This document shows positions 51,161 to 62,895 of a DNA stretch of 64,000 nt, one piece after another (the stretch's first letter is position 1; each line of letters opens with the position of its first letter). The notes beneath the pieces were generated by a model that saw nothing but the letters and a program-made list of their open reading frames with translations, ran no database searches and had not been told where the DNA came from. A program made the position numbers and the translations under genes. The DNA comes from Tyto alba (taxonomy: Eukaryota; Chordata; Aves; Strigiformes; Tytonidae). The DNA lies in assembly GCF_018691265.1 (NCBI RefSeq), contig NW_024881261.1:22779374-22843373 (forward strand). Direction: 5' to 3'.

Positions 51161-52659
51161 TAACGTACCCTATGGAGAGTTGGCAAAAAAGAGTGGCACC
51201 TTCGCTCTCTGTCAGATGCTACCCAAAACCTTGAGATTGAGAGGTGAGGCTGACTTTGGAGACTGCCAAAAAGAAAAAGCCAGAAACCCGATCTAGGAGA
51301 CCGCTCCAAAAGGAAGATGAGATGAGCTGGGGACATAAGATCTGTCTCGTGACCTGGCACATGTGTCACCGCTCTGGGGACAGGGGAGGTACCTGGGCTA
51401 GGAACGAAATCCCACATGGGGAGAACCAGTGGTTTCATGCTGTGTGCCCTGCGTTGGGAAGGCAGCGGGATGAGACTGCGGGGCCAGCCATGGAGGGAGC
51501 AGGGTCAGAAATGAGAGGCTGTGGCACCTCCAAGCAGGCTGAGTGATTATCTGGCAGTTTGAAAAGGGGAGATTGCTATTTACTTAGGGCCTGATGGCAG
51601 AGGGGGCAAAGCTCTCCCTCTTGCTGTGGGCTGTTGGGGCTGAGGGCACTGAGCCGTGCCAAGCCCGGGCATTTGCTGTTGGCAAGGAGACAGCCTTCAC
51701 CAACTGGCATTGAAGTTAGTGCTGAGGCCGCAGGAAAAACCCTTTCTAGTCAACACCCGGCTGAAATGGGCTGGGGTTTCAGACGGCTGGAGAAAGATGA
51801 TTTCTGAGGCCAGCCCGCCACGCTTCCCTTCCTCCCCTTTGTGTGCCGCTCCCCCTCACCAGCACCCCTGCCCTCCTCCCGCCTCACCTCTGAATATTAA
51901 TGCCTCTGGCAGATTGGATAATAATGTGACTAGGAATTGAATGAAGCTGGTTATTAGCTCTGGGCTTCCTTGGGGCATTTAAGGGAGTCCACAGGCTGTT
52001 CCTGGAGGCTTGGCAACATAAGGGACTGGGGCAGGACTCTCTGCCGAGGGGGTTGCTTCTGTGGGAGAGGATTTGCTTCAAAACCTTGTCTCCCTCTGAC
52101 CCTGGAGGAGGACAGGTACAACAGCCTGGCCAAAGCCACAAATTCCCGTGGGATGGTCAGCAATGGATCTGCTGTTTTTCAGCAACAATTAAATACTAAA
52201 AGTTGTTTTCAGGAAGGGACTAGGAGATCTAGCTGAGCAGAAGCTGAGAAATGTTTGTTATTATTAGGCTTTAACAAGAGATGGGGAGCAAGCAAGGAAA
52301 TTCCCCGGCTTCCCTCCCCACTGGTGTCAGAGTATTGCCCAGCAGATTCGGGAAGAGGGCCAATCCTCTGCGCACTGAGCAGGAGATTTCCTGCTGATTT
52401 GCAGGGTACAAGTTCAGGCTCAGAACCCTTATTTCTGAAGAGCTGCACCTTACAATGTCTCTCCTCAGGAGCTACCTAGCCTTTCCATAGGTGGATCTAT
52501 GGATGCTTTGGCATGAAGGGAAATATCCCTGTTGTGTAGGGGAGAAACTGATTGCTGGTAGAATTACCTGATCTGATCTCAGCCAGAAATGCCACTTCTG
52601 TTTCTTGACCCTCAATCTGATGCTCTTCGCTCTCTTCCAAACTGCAGCTCCACCAGGAA

Positions 52660-52790
52660 ATAAACATTTACACTCTGTTATCTAGTGCAAAAGAGGAGGG
52701 AAACGAGAGCTAATTTTGCAGAAGCTGTTATTAATTTTGTCCATCAGATTTTTCAACTGTTCAGAGTGTTCAGAGATGCATTAACAGGGC
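52660..52790. promoter_or_regulatory. Candidate regulatory element, AT-rich cluster
   Basis: The patch contains a GTTATCTAG (GATA-type) sequence, GCTAATTTTGC, and TTATTAATTTTG, with no coding potential and no simple repeat. It lies in PITX3 intron 1. Its role is a guess from composition. Confidence 0.2.
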
Positions 52791-53264
52791 TGTAGCTGCT
52801 GGGGATCTTGGCTGATGTGGGGAGCTGGGTCCTGCCTGCATTAAATTAACCCTTCAAAATCACCATCAGAGCTACTGTTACTGAGAGACCAGTTTGTAAA
52901 CCCCTATCAAACAAATTCCACAATCCCAAATTTGAGAGCTTAAGAAATGCTTCGGTCTGCAGAACTGAGCATGTATGCTGCTCTTCACATAGCTCTGATC
53001 CTGCAGACTGCTCTTATTAAATAAACGCATTTATTTGCTACTTGGGAAGCTTCAGTGGGATGGTGTGGGCTGGAAGGCTCAGCACCTGCAGAGCTGCCTG
53101 CAAAAACTGAAATAGGACAAAGATGAAATAAAAAGAACGACAGGAGAGTTTGCAGTTACTTTCGCCTGTCTTACTCTTAATTGCTTCTGCCGCCCCAACC
53201 TCATTTCAAGCAGAAGCACACCCCCCCATTGCCTTTTCTCTCCCTTCTACTGCTGCCACTTATG

Positions 53265-53400
53265 CAAGTCTAATTTTCTTTAAAAAGCTTATTATGAATG
53301 ACCATTGAAAAGCATGAGGATTTAACTGTAAATCAAGTTGACCTGTGTGCGGACATTCTTATTTACTCCCCTTTCTGAAAAACAAATAAACAGAGAATCC
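53265..53400. promoter_or_regulatory. Candidate regulatory element, AT-rich cluster
   Basis: The patch contains TCTAATTTTC, TTATTATGAATGACC and GTAAATCAAG sequences in PITX3 intron 1, with no repeat structure. Call made from composition and motif content only. Confidence 0.2.
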
Positions 53401-53778
53401 CTCCCAAATAAAGCAGCTCCCCACTTAGATTTGAACACACTTTAAAAGCAATCTCTTTTGTTTTAGCCATTTTTATTTCCTGTTTGTTTCTGAGCTTAGA
53501 CTTGACAATGAAAACCACATGAAATTCCCTTTTTGTTCCATCAGTTTTATTTTTGGTGCCACAATATCCCAGCTTCCAGTTCTACAAGTTGGGGTTGGTT
53601 TGGTGGTGGGGTGTTTGGGGTTTTTTTGTATGCATTTATTGCAAGGTTATTTTTTTTAAAGTAAATTAATGGAAGTTTTTCTCCAGAATAAAATAAGAAA
53701 GACTTTTGAGAGGACTGGATATACCAGAATGATTAAAGAAATAAAATCTACATCTCTAAGCTAAATTAATGGAGCCAT

Positions 53779-53786
53779 AAAGGTCA
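53779..53786 (+). promoter_or_regulatory. NBRE octamer AAAGGTCA (NR4A-type)
   Basis: Perfect match to the NR4A monomer site in PITX3 intron 1, preceded by CCAT. Function is not shown. Confidence 0.25.
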
Positions 53787-54292
53787 GTCTGGGTATGGAT
53801 CCATACCTAACCAGGGAGAAATTCCAAAGTGACAAACAATATGCACTTTTGTGTCCTGTTTAAAAGGGTTTTGCAGCTTAATTTGTGCTGGGTGTGTTTT
53901 AATAATGGTGTTTAAAAAAACTGAGTGGTTGAGCTCAGATATGCCTCTAGTTCCAGGCCATGGTGGGAGGCTGAGGAGGTCATTCCCACTGCCCTGGAGC
54001 TGCAGGTGGGGTTTGCTGCTATTTCTGGGTGTAAGGTCCCCGTCCCCAGAGCAGGCAGGCTGGCAGGGAGGTTGAAGGGAGGTGATGTGACCCCAAGCGG
54101 CAGTGTTTTGAGACTACTCACTTCCCTCTGCCCCATTCCTTTTCTCTCTGGACTGCTTTGATGGGATTGCCGGAGGGCCAGACTGGATGAGTAATTAGGA
54201 CTCTGCAGCTTGCTTTCCTACCCACCCAAACTGCCTACCTCCCAAGGCTCCGCATGGGATGCAGCCTCTAGCAGATGGAAAAAGTAAGGATT

Positions 54293-54344
54293 GGGGGGGG
54301 GGGGGGGGAGGAAAAAAGAAGAAAAGAAAGAAAAAAAAAAAAAG
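54293..54344 (+). repeat. Poly-G run followed by a homopurine tract
   Basis: Sixteen G (54,293-54,308) are followed by an A/G-only stretch of 36 bases ending at a long A run. The tract is purine-only for about 52 bases on one strand, a sequence able to form triplex or quadruplex structures. Confidence 0.8.
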
Positions 54345-57300
54345 ACTTTATACACAGTCCTTGGGCAGCACAGTGCATTTCAGGATCCTGAAATTCAAAC
54401 CTCTTGCTTTGCTGTTTCTGATGTCTATTGTGCCCCCAACTTTAGGGACATGGGGCAGTTTGCCACGGCCCCCAACAGGGCACCTGGGCAAGAAGCTGTG
54501 GGGACAGAGGGCTGCCAGCCCTCCCTGCTTGCCCACCCACCGCTCCTCCTCGTTGCCCCCAATATGCACAATTTAACCCTTCGCACATGGCATGAAAACC
54601 AGGCGAGCTGTGGGCCCGATCCTGACAGCACAGGCTGCTTGCAAAATGCTGCAGGATCAGACCCAGCAGTGTTTGCAGTGGGGAGGGCTGATTGCCTCTG
54701 TCAGCCCCCTTCAAACAATGTCTGGGTAAACAGGCTGACCTTCAGGGCTTGTTGCAAGGTCCATAAAGCCGGAACGGGGGGAGCAAGCTCCAGCATCCCT
54801 CCCAGAGCCACCCTCCCCCTGCCCCAGCCCTACCAGCCGCAGTATCCCAACGAAGAGGGGAGGGATACTGTGGGCTGAGATCATCCGTTTGTTTTATTCA
54901 TGGCAGCCTGCATCCTGCAAGGGTTTTCCTGCCAGAGAGCTTTTAAAAAAAATTTAAATATAAATTATTGGGGGGGGAAAGATAAATCATCAGGAAACCT
55001 TACAGCCAGGCACAGCAGACATCAGCTCCCTCCAGCGCTGTGGGTTTGCACTGTGAGACAACGCATCCCTCGGAGCGAGCCAGCCGCTTCTGGGCTCTCG
55101 TGGTCTTAACCAGCAGAGCAGCTGGTTGGCCGTGGTGGCTGGTGTGGCTGTCACAGCACCCTTAGCAGTTGCTACTTTTCCCATTGCAGCCCTGCAACCC
55201 TCTGGGCTCCACCAGGTTGTTTCAATACAATGATCCAGCACCACCCCTCCAAAAAAAAGCTTCTTTCTAGGTGCCAGTTTTGCCAAGTTTTGTCACAGAA
55301 CAAATGTTTATGATCAAGTCAAACTTCTCCAGAAAGGATTTCTAGCAGAAATGCTGATGCATGGTGGATGTGGGCAGCTCTACAGTGCACCGAGGTCAGC
55401 CAGCTGTAAGGGTGTGACGTGCCGACGGCATGGCGGGATCATTCCTGACCTTCAACCCTCTGCATCACCCACTTGATTAGGGGCTTTCTTGAGCTTGTTT
55501 ACTAATTGTGAGAATCATTTACATCTTCACTAACATCTTGAGTCATCTGCAGCTCTCTATCTGCATACAAAACTCCTAACAGCAGCTGGAGTCATAGAGC
55601 TCCTGTCCTTGATCTCACTATCTGAGCCTCCCTAAAATGGGCCAACTTTACGGCCACAGAGATACAGAAATGACCCTACCATGCTGCTGCGAGCACAGCC
55701 CCCATGGGAATCGGGCCAGTTTCCTTTGACTGCCGGAATAATTAGTCAAATTCATACAATCACCCAAATAAATACAGCAACACATACTGATCTGCTGATG
55801 CCAGGCCCTGCTGCCCTTTGCTGCTGTGCGAGCAGCGCGTGTCTGGCCCCCGAGCTGCAGGCAGGCTGCCTGTGCCTCTCCCCCCACAGACACTGGTTTA
55901 CAACTGTCTTGTCTTGCTCCCAGCTCCGCCTCTGCTCAGTTTGGGGGTGCAAGGGGAGGTCATGGTCCCTCATATGCTGTGGCTGTGCAGCTACTTCTCC
56001 TGTGCAGATGCAGGCAGATCCCACAGTGCTGGCACGGGTCACTTTGAAGCCAGCCCGCCGGGGCTGTGGGACCAAACAAAGATGAGCCAGGTCAGTATGG
56101 CCGGGCCAGGCCAATGCTGGCTCTCTGTGTTGTCAGGTCCTTTGTTTCAGTTGTGAGATTCTCACAGGCAGAATTTCTTACTGAAATCAGTCTCTTTTAT
56201 TCCTTCCCCAAAACACAGGGATTAATTTCCCTGAAGGACTTTTCTTTCCCTGTAATTGCAGACCAGGCTCTCACTCCCTGCACTCCTACACTGTGGAGCC
56301 TCACCTCACCATCACCTCTGTGCAATCACGCTTTGTTTGGGCAAAACTGAGCTTTTGCTGATTTATTTTGTTCCAGATGCCTAACAAACAAAATAAGCCA
56401 TAAAAAGCATGGATTTATTAATATAACTGCATAGTCTGTCAGAAAGAAAGTCCCAGCCCTGGCCGATGGAGCCAAGGTGCTGAAAGCCTCACTGAGGCAG
56501 AGCATCCAAGGGATACCACAAACCTGGCTGGACATGGCAAGACCTGCAGTGCAGTGCTTATGAGAATGGAAGAAGTATGAACATTCAGTTTAGGAAAAAA
56601 GAACTTCGCAGAAAGTCTGCCAGGACTTTCCTTCTGTGTTAGAATTAGCTCTTCATTTCCAGATTTTGGACAATATTTCCAAAATTATCCGGGCAGGCTA
56701 AGGACCGCACTGGGTTTTAAAGGTACTGATGCAAATAGCTTGTTTTAAGCCAAGCCCAAGCACATTGCCCCGTCTCTGCAGACCCGCATGCTTTAGCTCA
56801 GCTGGGTCTGCACCAGTCTGGTTTGGGGGTGCAGCTGCACCCACTGGGGAGGATGATCCGTTATGTACAGGGCATGGTTACATCAGGATGCTTCCCCGGC
56901 GCAGGGGCATGGTGCGGCCCATCAAATAAGCGAACAGGACACATTCCATTGTGGGCTTTTTTTGCTGTGGACATGGGTATGGAGCTGTCAATCCTTGGGA
57001 CTTTTCCATTGTGATAATCCTCCGGAATACAGGCGATTTATTAACTCTCTGCTGCCCAGAGCCGAGGTTTCAGCCATCACCCTCCGTGGCAGCTGGAGGC
57101 TCCTGTCAAAGTAGAAGAAGCGAGGGGCTTGCTCTCACCTTGGAGGCTGCCGCCAGCCCCCAAGGAATGCATTAGGCAGTGTCCAGCAAGGCTGGGCATT
57201 TCCCTATCACCTCTTATCTGAGGATCTGGAAGCACTTAAAGGAATTTTTCTTCATTGCCTCTACCATCTCAGATTGGCTCATTAACATCATTTCTGAGAT

Positions 57301-57679
57301 GAAGGATGAAATCCCAGAGCAGTCAAGTGGTTATACCTACATCATAAGCCAAGTCAGCAACAGCACCTTATCTCCCCATCCTCTCCCTGCCTCGTGTTAT
57401 CAGGAACTTCTCTGTGGAGCCATGCACAAAAAGAGAAGAGAGTGAAAACAGCCTGGACGCCTTCCTTAGAAAGCCAGCCTGTGCCACTGGCTGCGGGTGG
57501 GAAGGCCAGCAGCAAGCGCCTCAGTTGCTGCAGTTAGCATGGCACCACGCACTGCCAGAGATGCTCTTGCAGCCCACACCACACGGAGGGGGCAGTGCCA
57601 GCCAACTCGGGCAACTTGCTCTCACAGCGATAAGATACTAAGCACCTCAGGGAGCTTTGGCAATTCCTACTGATGGGAG

Positions 57680-57704
57680 AAAAAAAAAAAAAAAAAAAAA
57701 AAAA
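57680..57704 (+). repeat. Poly-A tract (25)
   Basis: Uninterrupted run of A followed by CAACAAACCC in PITX3 intron 1. No retrocopy body recognised upstream. Confidence 0.8.
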
Positions 57705-59225
57705 CAACAAACCCAAACCACGTTCCAGGCTTCAAAGCAGCACACATCGCTATGAAACCACGCAGCGCTGGAGCTCAGGTGTTAATGCCTATCTGCAAGG
57801 ACTAAATGGAGAAATAAAGTTTATTATAACCTGTGACTCAGCCCTTGCTGGAGGTCGATGATCCACTTCTGAATGTGCGCCCAAAAGCACAGCTCAGCCA
57901 GCCTGGGGTTGTGTACAGCACGAAGTTTTTGGAGGCAGGCAGCTTGCTCTCCTGTCCTGTAATGGCTCTGTGCTCTGGGTCACCGGCTGGCTGCTGCTGT
58001 TTATCTTCCAGTGATTAATGGTCACTCTTGGTTCCTGCTGCAATTCCATTAAGATTAGAGACTTAAAGCTACACTGAGACGTTTAGCAGTGAGTGACCCT
58101 GGTCTCCCCATAGTTGTATTTCTATAGTCTTGAGGAAACAAAGATTAACTCTTGTCTTACGTACCATCATTTTTGCTTTCTAGATTCAGGGAAAGAGCCC
58201 CTTGCAGGCAGTACTCATGTTGGCTGGCAAAGAGAGCCTGGCTCTCGGGTTGCTGTGCGATTCATGTGCTGTGCAGGCTGTGGTACTTGAAATCCCATCC
58301 CGCAGGCTCTCTGATGGCACCATCCCCCGAACAAACGCATGTATCCGGAGAACAAAATGCCTTTACAGGAGGGCACAGGTGCAGCCTCAGCCCCTTCCCC
58401 TTTGACATGGGGCAGAGGAGGAGTCGGGCTGTTCCACCTTAGCTCAGCCCCTCCTAGAGACCAAAGTAGAGAGGCAGATCATCTTCCTGAAAATATAGTT
58501 AGAGTCCCAGATGTTTTTCTCTGCTAAAAGTAAGCCAGCACACGGGGAACATGAATGTGAGAGGAGTGAAGCAATCAGCCAGACTCCATCGGGAATCTAG
58601 TTACTCCCAGCAGTCTGACTTCTGGGATTGATGAGACAGGAAGAGACAGCTCTGACCCTAAGACATCTAGCATAACATCATACCTTCACCTCAGGGGATG
58701 GAAGAAAGACAAGACACTGCCCTCCCAACTGTTTGCAGAGCACCTTTCAGCCTAAGGAACAACCCTGAATCCTTTGTGGAGATCAGCAATCCCAAGGAGA
58801 GGCTGCAGTTACTGTGGCCCTGCCCAGAGGCAGTGGGGGAAGCTCACAGGTCCATGTGGCTCTACCAATCTGCTAGAGGGATGCCAGCCAGCTGGGCTTC
58901 CCTCCTGCCTGCGCGTCCCCAGTGGTGCATGTGCTGCTGCCTAGGGACCCCAAGCATCAGGTCCCTGCTGAAGCACCCCTTCATCCCCATGGGAAGTCAA
59001 ACATCAAAACCACCCAAGAGGCAGCTTTTCCCCTCCAGATCAACCTGCCAAAGCAGGTTCAGGAGGTAGCCTGCTCCCTAATGGTAGTGCAGGGAGTTGA
59101 GCAGCACACACTTGTCAATCTGAAGGCAGCTCTTAGCAGGCAACATCCACATCGCAAAAGGCACCACTATAATTAACCTTCCTTGGCTCACAGTCACCCT
59201 TTATGTTTCCTTCTCGCCCCTACCT

Positions 59226-59320
59226 CCCCCCCCCGCCAAAAAAAAAAAAAACCACCAACCAACCAACCAACCAACCAAAAACAAAAAAAACCCCAAACAA
59301 CAAAGCAAAGGCATCTTTGC
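59226..59320 (+). repeat. Low-complexity block: poly-C, poly-A and a CCAA microsatellite
   Basis: Nine C, then GCC and 14 A (59,238-59,251), then six perfect CCAA units (59,255-59,278), then A-rich sequence with CAAA units to about 59,320. It is a compound microsatellite in PITX3 intron 1. Confidence 0.85.
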
Positions 59321-59736
59321 TCCCGGGTGATGGAGCAGCATGTTACTGAGAACCAGGAGAGAGGTCACAGGGACCCTCACATGCTCTTTTTGGGTAAACA
59401 AGGTTGCCCTCCTCCTCCTGCCCCAATGACCCTGGCTTGGGCAGCCTGGGACTGATGCATGCTCTCTTCCCCTGCCCTCCCTCCACCATGCCCATGGAGC
59501 AGGGACAACAGCTCCAAATCCGGCTGGAGGGGCCCTGCTCAGGCAGCTGCCAGCAGTGTTCCACAGGAGCCAGAGAGAGGATGCACATGAGTAGCTACTG
59601 GAAGAAAAGGTGTGCTTGTTACACATTTATGAACCTTTATCTTGGGAGCAATTACGTACATCAATGGAAGGTGTTTTACAAAACTGAGACCTCCGAACAA
59701 GCCCTGCTGCATGTTGCTAGTACAGAGGCTGTCCCT

Positions 59737-59752
59737 AAAAAAAAAAAAAAAA
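59737..59752 (+). repeat. Poly-A tract (16)
   Basis: Uninterrupted run of A in PITX3 intron 1. Confidence 0.75.
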
Positions 59753-60816
59753 CCATTCTTTTATGCTAAAAGAGAGTGAGAAGAATATCATAAATTTTGT
59801 CTAAAGACATTTTTGAGGTGCCAATTTCAGTAACTCCCCAGCAGGCAAACAACTTAGTAGAAATGCCATGAAGGTTTAGCGTTGACTTTCTTAATGTCTC
59901 TGCTTACAGTGAAATCTAGCCAATGTGGAAGAAAGCTCCTTTAATTAAATCCAAAAGGGCTTTATAATCTAGAATAATACCTATAGCGGTTCGAAAAGCA
60001 AACTTGTTCTGAGCCACAAGTCCCAGTTTCAACTTGAATATGGGCCACACTTTAAAACCAGCTTTAATCTAGGTGCCCACTGCATATCTGAGGCAGGCCA
60101 AGCATGCTATGTTGCACCTGGTGGCTTGGATCAGCCCCGTAACTACTGCACTGGTACAGTTTGGGATGGGGCATAAATTTTCAATACTGGGACTGGGTTC
60201 CCCTGAGCCTTGTACCTTGTATTGCAACTTACACCCATGGAACCAGCTGTAAAATACTTCCCTGTGGTTTTCCCATCTCCACTCTAGTTTGCACAGATGA
60301 AAGCAATGAAAGATGTGCAAAAAGATTCTCAAAGCAAACAGGACCCTGTGCAAGAGGACACTGTCCTTCAGTTACAGCAAGGCAGGAATCTGAATTCCTC
60401 CTTAAATCTGGTCCAGTACAGAGTCAAGCCCTAGAAGAGAGGAAATTGTGCTTGACAGATGCAATCATATGCAAATGGCTGTAGAAGAGGGGAAATTATC
60501 ATCTACAAACATTGGGCAGAAATTCCATCTGCCGCCGCCTCAAGAAGGGCTCTTAATAAATTCTGAGACAGCAAAGTGACACACATCTTAATCAAGACTT
60601 AATCCATGGAATTAATTCACTGCGCGTTTCTGCATAATTCCGAGAGTAATGCTAAAAGCCATGGCAATATCAGCAGCAGATGGACTCCCCCTACTCCATG
60701 CAAAGGTATTAAAGAAAACACAGCCCCTGTCACATCACTTCGTGTATGTACACATGGCAAAAAGCAACAGGGCTGTGCCCTGCTGCTGCCAGGAGCTTGC
60801 ACAGCCAGCAGACATC

Positions 60817-60824
60817 AAAGGTCA
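60817..60824 (+). promoter_or_regulatory. NBRE octamer AAAGGTCA (NR4A-type)
   Basis: Perfect match to the NR4A monomer site in PITX3 intron 1, about 1.9 kb before exon 2. Function is not shown. Confidence 0.25.
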
Positions 60825-62754
60825 GGCTCACTGAGAGGTGGAAATGGAAACCAGCCTCACAGCAAAGATGGAACCGCTGCCACTTCTCTCCAACAGGCAA
60901 GGAGAAACCCAGAGCGAGGCAAAGGTCTGGGAAACAAGCACCAGGTCCCTTCATTAGATGCTGTTTTCAGAGAGTGCTGATTGAGGTTGGTGTCGAGACA
61001 GATTCGTCAGCACCCAGGAAAGGCAGGGGATGGAGGTCAAGTGAAGGGGAGAGTGAGGGAAACTGCTGGGGGTTTTGCGAGTGAGATCTGCTGCAGAAAC
61101 CAGGTGGATAACTATTAGAAATGGCTCTCTGCCTTCTCACCACAGCCTGGGAAGCACACTGCAGGTATGCAGGTCAGCCTTGCCAAGGGCCCTGGCGGCA
61201 GCCCTACTCAGACTGACAGGAGGTTTTAGACAGCTCTGAAAATACATTCTTAGTCACTGTCATCCACCTCCAAAGGAGGTGCAACAGCTATGCGATTAAT
61301 CTCTTGTTTACATGTCTAAACGCTGGTGCAGTCCTGTTGAAATACTGCCTTCAGCAGGCTCCCTCCCTGACACGCATGGATTTGAATGGCCAGGCAATCC
61401 TTCACCAACTAGAATCCAGTCTTCACAACTGACCTCTACCTGCAGTTTGGAAGCCCCAAATGCCCTTAAACCTAGGGGCTCTAGATCCTGGCACGGTGCA
61501 TCAGCTGCTGTTATGTTTTAGAGCAAGAGGCTCCCTAGCTGTGAAGGTGAGGTATTCGCTTGACCAACCAGAGTTTCATGAACTGCTATGGTCCCCTCAA
61601 AGCAGTCCAGCCTTCAGAAACCATTACCCCCGCATTGGTGGCAATGCATCATCCTGCATACAAACAGGGTTACGATCCGAAACTCAGATTAAGAGCTAAC
61701 ACAGGGTCAGCTCACCTTTCCAAGTGATGTGGCTGGGTTTGGTGCATTTACTGCTTCATGACTGCCTCTTCATGAGCACCCAGTGTGGTACAGAATAAAG
61801 TGGTGCTCTTAGCCAAGCTCTTCTGGGCAATACAGGTGGAAGATGTGGTGCCCCGAGGAAGAGCATCGTGAAAATAATTGATCCTGGGACAGAGAGGTAT
61901 GGAAAGAGGTGGTAGAGGAGTCCCAGCAGTGCCTGCAGTTGCAGGAAGCAGCATTGCCAGTTTACCAGATGGGATGCTTTTAGTCAGAGGAGGTGGCTCA
62001 CAGGCACAGGACAGTCATTTGAGGGGACATGGGGAGTCTTCAGCCAGGATGACCTAAAGCTGCAAGTGAGCTGTTGCTGCAGCCAGGATCACTCACACCC
62101 AGGCAACCCAAGGGTGTGTAATGCAATTCCTATGTTAATTCAGGCTCCAGGGGTCCTTATGTACCCCAAAGACGTCCACTTGCACTATCCAGGTCCCTGC
62201 TTGCAGCATCGGCTGTGTAGGCAGACATGCCTTCCCATCAGTGCCATGCACAGGAGTGCTTTTGTTTTGGGATGTGTGCGTGTGCATCTGTGTTAGTGCT
62301 CTCTGTTCAGTTTTACTTGGGCTTGACTGGCTTATGGAGAAGCGAGGGAGAAAGAGGAGGGAAGCTGGACAAGGAGGATGAGAGAGGCGGGATGTCTGGG
62401 AAAGGTGCTAACAGCCCTTGGCTGGCCCAGAACCACTTCCTCAGATCTCAGTTACACAGCATGCTCCTGGTGTTGCTATTTCGGTCTGAATGTCACCTAT
62501 AAATTGGAGGCTCTTTCTCTGAAGGCTGCAAATAGAAGTGTCACTAGATGATCTTTGATTTATAGGGAAGCTCAGCAGAAAGCCTGGCATGTCCATTTTC
62601 CAGCCAGGAAACTCAGAGGAGTCCAAGGATCACACAGGGATCCTTTGCTTTTCCTAGACCTTTCCTCAAGGGTTGGCAAGTCCTTCCCAGAGGGGGTGGA
62701 GTGAGGTCACACAGATTCATCTCCCTAATCACCCTGTGTCTGCTGCTTTTTCAG

Positions 62755-62786
62755 ATACCTCCTCCTCTGCCACCCATCCCTGCCTC
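62755..62786 (+). other. PITX3: PITX3 exon 2, 5'-UTR part
   Basis: Thirty-two bases between the splice acceptor (AG at 62,753-62,754) and the start codon. There is no upstream ATG in it. Confidence 0.85.
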
Positions 62787-62895
62787 ATGGATTTCAACCT
62801 GCTGGCAGACGCGGAGGCTCGCAGCCCAGCCTTGTCTCTCTCGGACTCTGGAACCCCTCAACACGAGCACAGCTGCAAAGGGCAGGACCACAGTG
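62787..62895 (+). CDS. PITX3: PITX3 coding exon 2 with the start codon (36 codons, partial gene)
   Basis: The exon runs 62,755-62,895, with a pyrimidine-rich acceptor (CTGCTTTTTCAG) and a donor AGTG|gtgagt. The ATG at 62,787 follows 32 bases of 5' UTR; its context is CTCATGG, with G at +4. The 36 codons begin [20 protein letters not shown] and go on through a Gly-Thr-Pro-Gln-His segment to CKGQDHS. This is the conserved N-terminus of vertebrate PITX3 upstream of the homeodomain, and closer to amphibian and bird forms than to the mammalian MEFGLL start. One base of codon 37 is left (phase 1), and the next exon should complete an Asp or similar codon. PITX3 is a nuclear bicoid-class (Lys50) homeodomain activator that binds TAATCC and is needed for lens and for midbrain dopaminergic neurons. 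The homeodomain and C-terminal OAR motif lie beyond the right edge. Confidence 0.95.

Larger units (their letters stand above)
48564..62754 (+). other. PITX3: PITX3 intron 1
   Basis: This inferred intron of about 14.2 kb runs between non-coding exon 1 and coding exon 2. Its first 1.8 kb is CpG island. The remainder is of moderate GC with no recognised exon, RNA gene or classifiable transposon. It holds a homopurine tract (54,293-54,344), poly-A tracts (57,680-57,704; 59,238-59,251; 59,737-59,752), a CCAA microsatellite and two perfect NBRE octamers (53,779-53,786; 60,817-60,824). AT-rich patches with homeodomain-type cores occur at 51,060-51,160, 52,660-52,790 and 53,265-53,400. Confidence 0.6.

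Noticed and set aside
59600..59752. Sequence before the 16-base A tract considered as a processed retrocopy
   Set aside because: No recognisable gene body and no visible target-site duplication.
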